Shown one piece after another: positions 7,758 through 14,483 of a stretch of DNA of 21,835 bases. The notes under the pieces were generated by a model. It saw only the letters and a list, made by a program, of their open reading frames with translations, ran no database searches and was not told the origin of the DNA. The stretch covers positions 538,435 to 560,269 of the forward strand of contig NZ_LT962670.1 of assembly GCF_900199545.1 (NCBI RefSeq), read 5' to 3'. The number at the start of each line of letters is the position of its first letter. Position 1 is the stretch's first letter. This DNA is from Raoultibacter massiliensis (GTDB taxonomy: Bacteria; Actinomycetota; Coriobacteriia; Coriobacteriales; Eggerthellaceae). Position numbers and translations under genes: made by a program.

Positions 7758-8549
7758 ATGGGAGCTTTCAGACGACTCGCCTTTTTCGTTTACGCTTTCG
7801 CGACCATACTCGGCGTCGGTTATCTTGCCCTTCTGTGGTTCTCGTGGGAGCCGCTTATGCCGACTGCAGGATGGCTTGCGGGTCAGCAGTGGTTTTTCGT
7901 GTTCGAGGCGGTTCTGCTCGGTATCGTGCTTGCAGGAACGCTCGTCGTGCTCGTTCGCGCGATAGCTGCACCGCCTACTGCATCGCGGCTGCGCATCGAG
8001 CGGGATGCCGGTACGGTCGATATAGCCCGCGATGCGATCGTGTCGACTGCGCGCGACGCAGTTGAATCTCATCGAGGCCTCGCGGTGAAAGACGTGCACG
8101 TGAAGATTGTCGGGAAGCGCGATCCTCGGGTGAGACTGCGCATGAAAGTCGATCCTGGTCGCAGCGGCATGCTCGAACAGCTCGGCAGCCGTCTGACCGA
8201 CGAGGTGGCGGCATCGGTTAACGCTTTGACCGGCCATCCCCTTGATTCGCTGCGCATTTCCTTCGCCAAGCCGGATGGCCGCCATGCGTCTCGGACATCA
8301 GCCGTTGCTGCTGCTGCGGCCTCGCCTGCCGCGCCGATCAGCCCCACGGAAGCTTCGGCTGGCCGACTTTCTGGCGCTTCGGACGGCTTTGGGACGACGG
8401 GCGCTTCCGAATCCGTCTATGCGCAGGCTGCGCCGAATGCTTCGGTTGCGCCGGAGGCTTTGAGCTTCGACGCGGAGGATATGGCAGACGAGGCAGTTGC
8501 CGGCGCTGAAGGGGCTTCATTCAACACAGTGGCGGCCATGTCGCGATAG
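7758..8549 (+). CDS. amaP: AmaP-like alkaline-shock membrane anchor protein
   Basis: The protein has 263 residues. The ATG at 7758 has AGAGGA just upstream; an in-frame GTG at 7689 would add a very basic, unlikely N-terminus. Two membrane helices (about 7-29 and 46-69) are followed by a cytoplasmic domain (about 75-195) with alternating beta and alpha stretches (RGLAVKDVHVKIVGK, VRLRMKVDP), as in AmaP, whose soluble part resembles the Asp23/Gls24 fold. In Staphylococcus aureus AmaP holds Asp23 at the membrane. The last ~70 residues are an Ala/Ser/Glu-rich, apparently disordered tail. It heads a four-gene set; its stop overlaps the ribosome site of the next gene. The 230-base leader region (7528-7757) holds a 12-base palindrome (7525-7536) and two small hairpins (7712-7727, 7730-7743) but no clear promoter. 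Confidence 0.8.
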   Translation: MGAFRRLAFFVYAFATILGVGYLALLWFSWEPLMPTAGWLAGQQWFFVFEAVLLGIVLAGTLVVLVRAIAAPPTASRLRIERDAGTVDIARDAIVSTARDAVESHRGLAVKDVHVKIVGKRDPRVRLRMKVDPGRSGMLEQLGSRLTDEVAASVNALTGHPLDSLRISFAKPDGRHASRTSAVAAAAASPAAPISPTEASAGRLSGASDGFGTTGASESVYAQAAPNASVAPEALSFDAEDMADEAVAGAEGASFNTVAAMSR

Positions 8550-8559
8550 GAGGTACGCA

Positions 8560-8946
8560 ATGACGCAATCAGCAACGCTTATCCCGCCCGTGCAGGCGCA
8601 GTCGGTACAAGGTGCGCACGATCGATTGGGGTATCCGAACATCTCGTTCGAGCCCGATCGAAGCGATGCGGAAAAGCCCGAAGGGAAGCCCGTGCGCGCG
8701 GCTTCGCAAGAAGAGCTGTTCCCCAACGCGAAGCACGCGTGGTTTTCGTACTACCGCACCCACCGTAACCAGGTGGTCTGCGCGGCCGTTGGTCTTCTTG
8801 TGGCGGCGGGGTTTCTCATCATCGGATTTTGGCCAACCTTGCTTCTGGCGGTGTTTGCATCCGCAGGCGTTTTGTACGGACGCTACAAAGATGGAGATCG
8901 CAAGACGGCTGCTGCCGTCAGAGGCATCATCGATCGGTTGGACTAG
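8560..8946 (+). CDS. DUF2273-type small membrane protein with N-terminal extension
   Basis: The protein has 128 residues. The ATG at 8560 is set by TAGGAGGT at 8547-8554, which includes the stop codon of the previous gene, so translation is probably coupled. Residues 1-70 are polar and probably cytoplasmic. Two close membrane helices follow (about 71-90 and 92-106), then GRYKDGDRK and a short amphipathic tail. Position between AmaP and Asp23 genes and the two-helix hairpin identify it as the DUF2273 partner commonly found in Gls24 operons. Those proteins are usually only 60-80 residues, so the N-terminal half here is an addition of unknown role. It probably helps fix the Gls24 complex to the membrane (inferred). 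Confidence 0.75.
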   Translation: MTQSATLIPPVQAQSVQGAHDRLGYPNISFEPDRSDAEKPEGKPVRAASQEELFPNAKHAWFSYYRTHRNQVVCAAVGLLVAAGFLIIGFWPTLLLAVFASAGVLYGRYKDGDRKTAAAVRGIIDRLD

Positions 8947-8980
8947 ATCATAAGCAAACGCAGAGCGAAAGGAGCCAGTT

Positions 8981-9445
8981 ATGGCGCAGGAAACAATGAG
9001 CACTTCAAGCACCATGAGCCCGACGAACCAAGGCATCGGCACCGCCCCGGTGGCCGAACCCGAGTACAAGCTTGTAATAGACGAGGTGGTCGTTGAGAAG
9101 ATCGCCGCATACGCGACCCAGAAAATCGACGGCATCGTCGAGATGAAGGGCAACCTGCTCTCCACCATCCAGGAGGGGCTCGGCGGGGAAGACCGCACGA
9201 AAGGCGTCAACGCCGATATCGAAGACGACCAGCGTGCATCGGTCGAGCTTTCGGTCATTCTCGAGTACGGCAAATCGGCCGTCGAGGTGTTCGATCGCAT
9301 CAAGAAGGTCGTCGGCAAGAGCATCAAGGAAATGACCGGTCTCGATGTCGAAGAGATGACCGTCCATGTGGTCGATGTCATGACGCGCGACGAATACAAG
9401 CAGAAGCAGGGCGACGATCGTGCCCAGAACGTTAAAGCCGCGTAA
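8981..9445 (+). CDS. Asp23/Gls24 family envelope stress response protein
   Basis: The protein has 154 residues; AAAGGAGCC precedes the ATG. After a flexible Ser/Thr-rich start of about 28 residues the Asp23/Gls24 domain begins (YKLVIDEVVVEKIAAYATQKIDG), continues with VELSVILEYGKSAVEVFDRIKK and ends with MTGLDVEEMTVHVVDV, matching the family's usual order and length. Asp23 is an abundant soluble protein that forms filaments at the membrane through AmaP and is linked to cell-wall stress. Here it sits third in the set AmaP - DUF2273 - Asp23 - zinc ribbon, 34 bases after the second gene and 23 before the fourth. The charged C-terminal tail (DEYKQKQGDDRAQNVKAA) is likely disordered. Confidence 0.92.
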   Translation: MAQETMSTSSTMSPTNQGIGTAPVAEPEYKLVIDEVVVEKIAAYATQKIDGIVEMKGNLLSTIQEGLGGEDRTKGVNADIEDDQRASVELSVILEYGKSAVEVFDRIKKVVGKSIKEMTGLDVEEMTVHVVDVMTRDEYKQKQGDDRAQNVKAA

Positions 9446-9468
9446 GCCAATCGGAAAAGGAGCATGCA

Positions 9469-9612
9469 ATGACGTATACAACAGGAGAAAAGCCGGGTAA
9501 GGGAACCTATCGCTGCCTGCATTGCGGACAGCTCGTAGAGCTCAAAAGCGACGACGACCAGCTGCCGCCGTGCCCGAACTGCCATCATGAGAAGTTCGAG
9601 AAGGTGTCATAG
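9469..9612 (+). CDS. 47-residue zinc-ribbon protein
   Basis: A short gene beginning at ATG 9469 with AAAAGGAGC just before it. The 47-residue product is a simple zinc ribbon: CLHC (Cys16, Cys19) and CPNC (Cys35, Cys38), 15 residues between the pairs, with HH after the second pair. It has no membrane helix. It is the last gene of the envelope-stress set, followed by a terminator at 9642. Its function is unknown; the four Cys strongly suggest one structural Zn(II), and the place in the operon suggests a role with Asp23/AmaP or as a small regulator (inferred). Confidence 0.85.
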   Translation: MTYTTGEKPGKGTYRCLHCGQLVELKSDDDQLPPCPNCHHEKFEKVS

Positions 9613-9641
9613 CCGACCGCATCGTCGCGAGGCTGGAAATC

Positions 9642-9676
9642 ATGCGGGATGCGGGCACGGCGGCATCCCGCATTTT
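9642..9676 (+). terminator. Rho-independent terminator closing the envelope-stress operon
   Basis: An 11-bp perfect stem (ATGCGGGATGC with GCATCCCGCAT), a 10-base loop and a short T-run (TTTT, partly in the stem) lie 29 bases after the zinc-ribbon stop. Confidence 0.85.
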
Positions 9677-9720
9677 CATGCGCAGTCGCCTTCGGTTCGT
9701 GCATGCAAAACGAAGGTATC

Positions 9721-9729
9721 TGCTATGAT
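9721..9729 (+). promoter_or_regulatory. Extended -10 promoter element for the reductase/HD-GYP/hydrolase set
   Basis: TGCTATGAT fits the extended -10 form TGnTATAAT with one mismatch; no good -35 is visible, as is usual for extended -10 promoters. Transcription would start near 9736, about 50 bases before the ATG at 9786. Confidence 0.45.
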
Positions 9730-9785
9730 GAACCAAATGAGATACGTCGCCGCTTTGCGGAGCGAACACCCTTGAAGGAGAGACC

Positions 9786-10355
9786 ATGCCAACGACCTTA
9801 TTCGTCAACGCCTGCATGCGGGGCGCGCAATCGCGAACGCTCGAACTGTGTCGCGAATATCTGGCGGCAAAGCAGGATGTGGTGGAGGTTGACCTGAGCG
9901 CCCTTCGGCTTGTGCCGTTCGATGGCGCTGCCGCCGGTCATCGGTACGATCTTCAGAAAGCCGGGCGGTGGGACGATCCCGTTTTCGACCTGGCCAAGCA
10001 ATTTTCTTCCGCCGATGAAATCGTTGTGGGCGCTCCGTACTGGGACCTTTCGTTCCCGGCGGCGCTCAAAACCTACATCGAGCATGTTTCGGTGTGCGAT
10101 ATCACGTTCCATTATACCGAGCAAGGCCAGGCGGAGGGAATCTGCAAAGCGCAGACCCTCACCTACATAACGTCGTGCGGCGGTTTTGTCGAAGGGGCGA
10201 ATTTCGGCTACGAGTACATGTGCGGCATTGCTTCTATGTTCGGCATCCCCGAAACCCGGTTCGTTGCCGCCGAAGGGCTCGATGTCGTTGGAATGAACGT
10301 TGAAGATCAGATGAACAAGGCGCGCTCCATCATTGCCAAGCTGAACGGGCGATGA
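9786..10355 (+). CDS. Flavodoxin-fold NAD(P)H oxidoreductase (AzoR/quinone reductase-like)
   Basis: The protein has 189 residues; AAGGAG at 9775-9780 sets the start. The N-terminus (LFVNACMRGAQSRTLELCREYL) matches the FMN phosphate-binding strand-loop-helix of AzoR-type enzymes (usual form INASPRxxxSxS), and ADEIVVGAPYWDLSFPAALKTYIEH is the typical PMYNxxxPxxLKxxID segment. YITSCGGFV is the third flavin loop. These cytoplasmic enzymes move two electrons from NAD(P)H to quinones, azo compounds or similar electrophiles through FMN. At 189 residues it is slightly shorter than Escherichia coli AzoR (about 200). Its stop codon overlaps the next start by four bases (ATGA), so it is translationally coupled to the HD-GYP protein. 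The physiological substrate cannot be told. Confidence 0.8.
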   Translation: MPTTLFVNACMRGAQSRTLELCREYLAAKQDVVEVDLSALRLVPFDGAAAGHRYDLQKAGRWDDPVFDLAKQFSSADEIVVGAPYWDLSFPAALKTYIEHVSVCDITFHYTEQGQAEGICKAQTLTYITSCGGFVEGANFGYEYMCGIASMFGIPETRFVAAEGLDVVGMNVEDQMNKARSIIAKLNGR

Positions 10356-11605
10356 GCACTGAAGTTTCGCAGTCGCTGTCCATTGCGATAATGGTGCAGC
10401 GTGCGCTCAATCTGGTTGACGAACGCTTGGTGGATCATGGGCTTCGTGTCGCGCTGAGCGTCGATGCCATGCTCGAGCGCAGCGGGAACCTTTGCGCCGA
10501 CGACCGACGCGACGCGCTGCTTTTGGCGCTGTTTCACGATATCGGAGCGTATCGGACCGAGGAAATCGATCGGATGGTCGATTTTGAAACGGAGTCGGTG
10601 TGGGAGCATTCGGTGTACGGGTATTTGTTCCTGCGCGAGCTCTCGCCCCTGTCGCGCCTTTCGGAAGCCGTGCTGTACCATCACCTGCCGTTCGGTCGAT
10701 TCGATGGGATTGATCCGGTTGTCGCCCATATCGCCCAGGTGATTCACGTTGCGGATCGGGTCGATGTGTTTGCGCTCTCCCATCCCGACGGGACGCGCGA
10801 GCAGCTGTACCTTCAACTTGAGCAGGCGAAAGGCGCCTTGCTCGCTCCCGATGCCGTCGATCTCTTCCTCGAAACCGATAAAGCGGTCGGCCCGGGAGGC
10901 CTCGTGTGCGAGAATGCGGGCATCGAGCGGCTCTTAGGCGCGTATCCCATCCCCGACGGCGATGCATCTGCGTTTCTCAAGATGCTCGTCCACGTGATCG
11001 ATTTCAGAAGCCGCCATACCGTCGCCCATACGATGACGACGGCGCAGATAGCCTACAGCGTTGCTATCCGCCTCGGCCTTCCCGAAGACGCCTGCGAGGC
11101 GATATACAACGGAGCCATGGTCCACGATCTTGGCAAAATCGGCGTTCCGCTGACCATATTGGAAAAGCCGGGAGCGCTCACCTCTGACGAGCGCGATGCC
11201 ATGCGCATGCACGTCGATCTGACCGAGCACATAATCGACGGGTGCATCGAATCGCGGGTGGCGCGCATTGCGCTCAGGCACCACGAGAAGCTCGACGGCT
11301 CGGGCTACCCTCGCGGCTTGTCCGCTCCCGATTTGTCCGAGCCCGAACGGATCGTTGCCGTGGCCGACATCGTGAGCGCGCTGGCTGGGACGAGAAGCTA
11401 CAAGGAGGCATATGCTGGGGAACGGGTCGTTTCCATCGTGGGAGGCATGGCGAGCGACGGGCTGATCGACCGTCGGACGGCATCGACGCTCATCGGCGAC
11501 TACGATGCCATTATGCGGGAGGTTGATCTCGTTTGCGCGCCGATCATGAGCGCCTACGAGCGCATACAGGAGGAGTATGGTACCCTTATCGCCAAGTTAT
11601 CTTGA
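10352..11605 (+). CDS. Tandem HD / HD-GYP domain phosphohydrolase
   Basis: The protein has 417 residues and two HD modules. The first (about 20-140) has His29, HD at 62-63, His86, His110-His111 and Asp135 but lacks the GYP signature (HHLPFGRFDG instead). The second (about 215-400) is a full HD-GYP domain: His222/His226, HD at 258-259 followed by LGKIGVP, His287, His310-His311, then EKLDGSGYP at 312-320 and Asp339. HD-GYP enzymes use two or three metal ions to hydrolyse cyclic di-GMP; the first module could be a second phosphohydrolase or a sensor. There is no receiver, PAS or membrane segment, so it is cytoplasmic and its input is unknown. The start overlaps the reductase stop (ATGA). No GGDEF or PilZ gene is in the window, so c-di-GMP as substrate is inferred from the family. 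Confidence 0.88.
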   Translation: MSTEVSQSLSIAIMVQRALNLVDERLVDHGLRVALSVDAMLERSGNLCADDRRDALLLALFHDIGAYRTEEIDRMVDFETESVWEHSVYGYLFLRELSPLSRLSEAVLYHHLPFGRFDGIDPVVAHIAQVIHVADRVDVFALSHPDGTREQLYLQLEQAKGALLAPDAVDLFLETDKAVGPGGLVCENAGIERLLGAYPIPDGDASAFLKMLVHVIDFRSRHTVAHTMTTAQIAYSVAIRLGLPEDACEAIYNGAMVHDLGKIGVPLTILEKPGALTSDERDAMRMHVDLTEHIIDGCIESRVARIALRHHEKLDGSGYPRGLSAPDLSEPERIVAVADIVSALAGTRSYKEAYAGERVVSIVGGMASDGLIDRRTASTLIGDYDAIMREVDLVCAPIMSAYERIQEEYGTLIAKLS

Positions 11606-11649
11606 AATTGCGCGCCGAAGTGCGCTGATGCAGGCGATGAGGAACGGTA

Positions 11650-12207
11650 ATGAAGAAGCTTTTGATTGTTGTTGATTTCCAGAACGATTTCGTGGACGGG
11701 GCGCTGGGCTTTCCGGGTGCCGAGCTGCTTGAGGACCGCATAGCGGCCAAAATCGATGCGTATCGGGAAGCCGGCGACGAGATTGCGTTCACGCTCGATA
11801 TGCATGGCAAAAACTACCTGAACACGCTTGAGGGCAAGAGCCTTCCGATCGAGCACTGCATCGAAGGCACGCCGGGTGCAGAGCTGTACGGATCGATCGC
11901 CGAACGCGTTGGGGCGTGCGATCCTGTGTTCGAAAAAGCGGCATTCGGGTCGAAAGAGCTGTTCGGGCGTCTGGTTGCGATGCAGAAAGTTGCCGATGAA
12001 GTGGGCACGAACCCCTTCGAGAGCATCGAGCTCGTCGGCCTGGTAACCAATATCTGCGTGATTGCGGAAGCGGTGCTTGCCAAGACGGCATGCCCCGAGG
12101 TTCCGGTCATCGTAGATGCGTCCTGTACCGATTCCTACGACAGGGAATTGCGGGACAAGGCGTTCGACGTCATGGAAGGCCTGCAGATTCAAGTTATCAA
12201 CCGGTAG
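11650..12207 (+). CDS. Nicotinamidase-like cysteine hydrolase (isochorismatase superfamily)
   Basis: The protein has 185 residues. The catalytic triad of the superfamily is visible: Asp9 (VVDFQNDF), Lys96 (FEKAAFGS) and Cys136 (VTNICV). The metal-binding set special to nicotinamidases also appears: Asp50 and His52 in LDMH, and His69 in EHCIEGTPGAEL, which closely matches the HCVQGTxGAEL motif of PncA enzymes. This favours nicotinamide-to-nicotinate hydrolysis over isochorismate or carbamoylsarcosine chemistry. The usual Trp of the DWH motif is Met here, so substrate choice might differ. It lies 44 bases after the HD-GYP gene on the same strand and meets the NUDIX gene tail to tail with a 6-base gap. 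Start supported by GAGGAA ahead of the ATG. It is cytoplasmic; no signal peptide is seen. Confidence 0.8.
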   Translation: MKKLLIVVDFQNDFVDGALGFPGAELLEDRIAAKIDAYREAGDEIAFTLDMHGKNYLNTLEGKSLPIEHCIEGTPGAELYGSIAERVGACDPVFEKAAFGSKELFGRLVAMQKVADEVGTNPFESIELVGLVTNICVIAEAVLAKTACPEVPVIVDASCTDSYDRELRDKAFDVMEGLQIQVINR

Positions 12208-12213
12208 CTCCCA

Positions 12214-12897
12214 TCATCGGCATCGCTGCAGTTCGTTGCGCGCATCGCGGGCGAATGATTCGAGGATGAGCTGGCAGCGGGTTCCTATCGGCGTCGTATT
12301 GTGTTCGAGAAAACTCGGCACGTCGGCGATGGGGAGTGTGAATACCTCGATGAACTCGGAGGGCTCGGGTTTGGGTTCCCGTTCTTTTTTCACGAAGGCG
12401 AACACGACTTGCACGCTTTCCTCCGAAAGGCCCGTGGACGAATAGCCTGACTGGGGAAGCGGGTGGAATTTCGGCTTTCCGTCAATGAGGTGAAAGCCGT
12501 ACCCCGTCTCTTCGTACAATTCGCGCTCGAGGCATTCTCTCAGATCTTCGCCCTCTTCGATAAGGCCGGCGGGAAAGGCTATGCACCAGCTGTTGAGCGG
12601 ATAGCGAAACTCGCGGATGAGCACGAGTTCGTCATCGGCTGTGCGCGGGACGATGCAGATGGCGTCGGCCTGCTGCGTGCCCGTTCCCGCTCTTTCAAGC
12701 TCTTTGCGATACGCATCCAATCCTTTTCGGGAAACCGCCTCATAGGTGTAGGGGCTTCCGTCTGGCATCGTGTACGTCAGCTCGTATTTCTTGATCCAGC
12801 CGTCGCTCACCTGCTTGATGTCGCGCAGGGCGGGGGCGGATCGGTTTGCTGGTTGGTCAGGGGTGGCGGTTTGCTCGGGCGCGGGTGCGTCTGCCAT
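12214..12897 (-). CDS. NUDIX hydrolase, ADP-ribose pyrophosphatase type
   Basis: The protein has 227 residues; GGAG precedes the ATG. The Nudix box is complete: Gly111, Glu117, Arg125-Glu126, Glu129-Glu130 and Gly132 (GX5EX7REUXEEXGU). Just before it is REFRYPLNSWCIAFPAGLIE, and about 15 residues after it Pro148 followed by YSSTGLSEE, features of ADP-ribose pyrophosphatases (the YxSPGxxxE loop). The predicted reaction is ADP-ribose to AMP and ribose 5-phosphate, with Mg. The first ~30 residues are Ala/Pro-rich and probably disordered. It lies 9 bases downstream of the sirtuin gene, so the two are almost certainly co-transcribed; the sirtuin's product O-acyl-ADP-ribose is a plausible substrate (inferred). 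No terminator fits in the 6-base gap to the convergent gene. Confidence 0.9.
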   Translation of the reverse strand: MADAPAPEQTATPDQPANRSAPALRDIKQVSDGWIKKYELTYTMPDGSPYTYEAVSRKGLDAYRKELERAGTGTQQADAICIVPRTADDELVLIREFRYPLNSWCIAFPAGLIEEGEDLRECLERELYEETGYGFHLIDGKPKFHPLPQSGYSSTGLSEESVQVVFAFVKKEREPKPEPSEFIEVFTLPIADVPSFLEHNTTPIGTRCQLILESFARDARNELQRCR

Positions 12898-12906
12898 GGC
12901 GATCTC

Positions 12907-13665
12907 CTAGAAATCGAAAACGGATCCGACGTTTGCGGCGATGCAGAGGTCGGCTTGTCTGTCGCGCGGGGTGGGCGTGCGGTTGATGATGGCCAGATGG
13001 TCTCCCGTGAAGTAGTCGATGAGGGTTGCAGCTGGATAGACGGCGAGCGAGGTGCCCGCGATGATGAGTGTGTCGGCTTTCGCTATGGCTTCGACCGAAG
13101 CTTGGAGCGTATGCGAATCAAGCGCCTCCTCGTACAACACGACATCGGGTTTGATGATGCCTCTGCATTCAGCACAGTGCGGGACGCCGTCTTCGGCCTG
13201 CTCGTGCAAGGCGAGAAGCTCGTTGACGCTGTGGGGCTTGCCGCATCGCATGCAGAAGTTGCGCAGTACGCTTCCGTGCAGCTCGTATACCGTTTTGCTG
13301 CCTGCGGCCTGGTGGAGCCCGTCGATGTTCTGGGTGATCACGGCTCGCATGATTCCCTTCCGTTCGAGGTCGGCGAGCTTTCGGTGCGCTTGGTTGGGCT
13401 TCGCGTCAACGAACACCATGCGATCGCAGTAGAAATCGAAGAACTCGGGGGGATGCTCGTCGAAGAAGCTTCTGCTGATCATGACTTCAGCGGGGTAGGG
13501 GTATTTTTGAGCGAACAGGCCGCTGGGGCTTCTGAAGTCAGGAATGCCGCTTTCGGTGGATACGCCCGCTCCTCCGAAGAACACGACGCCGCCTTGCGGC
13601 GCTTCGGCAATCCATCGCCTGAGCGTCTCGATGGCTTTTTCCGTTTCGTCGTTTTCGGCTGCCAT
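12907..13665 (-). CDS. Sirtuin, NAD-dependent protein deacylase
   Basis: The protein has 252 residues from the ATG at 13665, chosen because AAAGGA lies seven bases before it and family proteins begin near here; an in-frame start at 13797 would add 44 basic residues across the putative promoter. Sirtuin motifs appear in order: GAGVSTESGIPDFRS (about 32-46, NAD binding), TQNIDGLH (111-118), catalytic His130 in ELHGS, zinc Cys138/Cys141 and Cys164/Cys167, GTSLAVYPA (204-212) and INRTP (227-231). The sequence recalls the Thermotoga maritima Sir2 type. It removes acyl groups from lysines, using NAD and releasing nicotinamide and O-acyl-ADP-ribose. It is cytoplasmic, first gene of a two-gene operon with the NUDIX hydrolase. 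Which acyl group it prefers cannot be told. Confidence 0.95.
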   Translation of the reverse strand: MAAENDETEKAIETLRRWIAEAPQGGVVFFGGAGVSTESGIPDFRSPSGLFAQKYPYPAEVMISRSFFDEHPPEFFDFYCDRMVFVDAKPNQAHRKLADLERKGIMRAVITQNIDGLHQAAGSKTVYELHGSVLRNFCMRCGKPHSVNELLALHEQAEDGVPHCAECRGIIKPDVVLYEEALDSHTLQASVEAIAKADTLIIAGTSLAVYPAATLIDYFTGDHLAIINRTPTPRDRQADLCIAANVGSVFDF

Positions 13666-13746
13666 ATGCCGTCCTTTCCCGCTGCGTTCGCGTGCGGCAT
13701 TGTCTGCCGCCGACGCAGTGCCGTGCGACCGCATTCGATACGGGCA

Positions 13747-13755
13747 ATGATAGCA
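13747..13755 (-). promoter_or_regulatory. Extended -10 element for the sirtuin/NUDIX operon
   Basis: On the minus strand TGCTATCAT fits TGnTATAAT with one mismatch. Transcription would begin near 13740, about 75 bases before the sirtuin ATG. No clear -35 is seen. Confidence 0.4.
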
Positions 13756-13799
13756 GGTTGTTCGCGTTGCGTGTTTGCTTTGATCGCGCGCGTGCAAGC

Positions 13800-13830
13800 A
13801 AAAAGCAGGGCGGCCGAGCGACCGCCCTGC
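13800..13830 (-). terminator. Rho-independent terminator after hsp20
   Basis: On the minus strand a 9-bp perfect stem (GCAGGGCGG with CCGCCCTGC) and an 8-base loop are followed by TTTTT. It lies 24 bases beyond the Hsp20 stop. Confidence 0.92.
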
Positions 13831-13854
13831 ATAAACGAATCCAGCTTCGGGCGA

Positions 13855-14301
13855 TCAGCCCTCGATCGAGATGACTTTCTTGGCATCTTCCTCTTTGGGT
13901 TGTTCCTTTTTCGGAACCGTGATCTTCAGCAGGCCGTCTTCGAATTTCGCCTTGATGTCATCCTCGGAAATGTCTTCTCCGACATAGAAGTTGCGGCTGC
14001 ATTTGCCGCTGAAGCGCTCTTTGCGGATGAACGTGCCCTCTTCGCTTTTCTCCTCCTTCGATGATTCGGTGGAGGCGCTGACGGTCAGGTAGCCGTTCTT
14101 GAGCTCGGCGGCTACGTCGTCCTTCTTGAATCCAGGCAAGTCGATGGTGAGCTCGTAGGCCGCATCGGTTTCCTTGATATCGGTTTTCATCAGGGTTGGT
14201 GCCGGCTTTGCCAACGCGGTCGCGTTGTCGAGGAACGTTTCGAACGGATCGAGCATCAAACCGTTGATGAAATCCTTGGGTCGTCTTGTAGGTACTAACA
14301 T
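13855..14301 (-). CDS. Hsp20 / alpha-crystallin small heat-shock protein
   Basis: The protein has 148 residues from the ATG at 14301, chosen because GGAG lies about nine bases before it; a start at 14316 would add five residues but has only a weak ribosome site. The N-terminal arm (about 1-40) contains LMLDPFETFLDN, the usual hydrophobic arm. The alpha-crystallin domain (about 40-130) shows YELTIDLPGFKKDDVAAELKNGYLTVSA and the closing EDGLLKITVPKKE, which includes the GxLxIxxP signature; the C-terminal VISIEG carries the I-x-I anchoring motif that binds a neighbouring subunit. It is a cytoplasmic ATP-independent holdase that keeps unfolding proteins soluble. Single gene with its own promoter (14393-14421) and terminator; a possible leader hairpin may control translation by temperature. 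Confidence 0.95.
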   Translation of the reverse strand: MLVPTRRPKDFINGLMLDPFETFLDNATALAKPAPTLMKTDIKETDAAYELTIDLPGFKKDDVAAELKNGYLTVSASTESSKEEKSEEGTFIRKERFSGKCSRNFYVGEDISEDDIKAKFEDGLLKITVPKKEQPKEEDAKKVISIEG

Positions 14302-14302
14302 T

Positions 14303-14350
14303 GCGATCATCTCCATTCTTTTAACGCGGGCTGCATCGAAATGGCATCGC
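14303..14350 (-). promoter_or_regulatory. Possible RNA-thermometer hairpin in the hsp20 leader
   Basis: In the hsp20 mRNA leader GCGATGCCATT (14350-14340) can pair with the segment at 14317-14303 as GCGAT/ATCGC and CCATT/AATGG, five base pairs each, with an uneven internal loop and a 22-base hairpin loop. The second helix includes part of the GGAG ribosome site, and the structure ends one base before the ATG. A weak, interrupted helix over the ribosome site is the design of heat-sensing leaders. Folded by eye only. Confidence 0.35.
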
Positions 14351-14392
14351 TTCTGTCATGGGTGTTTCGCCCGCTTGCCGTGTACGATTCCA

Positions 14393-14421
14393 GGTATACT
14401 CAGAGGTGTTCCACCCGTCAA
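14393..14421 (-). promoter_or_regulatory. Promoter of hsp20
   Basis: On the minus strand TTGACG (14421-14416) is separated by exactly 17 bases from TATACC (14398-14393), a good housekeeping-sigma promoter. Transcription would begin near 14386, giving a leader of about 85 bases. No CIRCE or HAIR repeat was seen near it. Confidence 0.7.
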
Positions 14422-14446
14422 CGGTTCGGGGTCATTGGTAACTGTT

Positions 14447-14477
14447 TTGTAATCTTGATCTGGGCGCATGATACAAT
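14447..14477 (+). promoter_or_regulatory. Promoter of the metallophosphoesterase gene (leaderless start)
   Basis: TTGTAA (14447-14452), a 19-base spacer and TACAAT (14472-14477). The -10 ends only six bases before the ATG at 14484, so transcription should start at or next to the A of the start codon. Confidence 0.5.
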
Positions 14478-14483
14478 TACCAC

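Noticed and set aside
13666..13797. A 44-residue N-terminal extension of the sirtuin
   Set aside because: It lacks a ribosome site, is highly basic and crosses the probable promoter, whereas AAAGGA precedes the ATG at 13665.
12463..14064. A 533-codon open frame on the plus strand across the NUDIX, sirtuin and Hsp20 genes
   Set aside because: It is antisense to three well-supported genes, has no ribosome site or recognisable domain, and its composition is that of a frame opposite GC-rich coding DNA.
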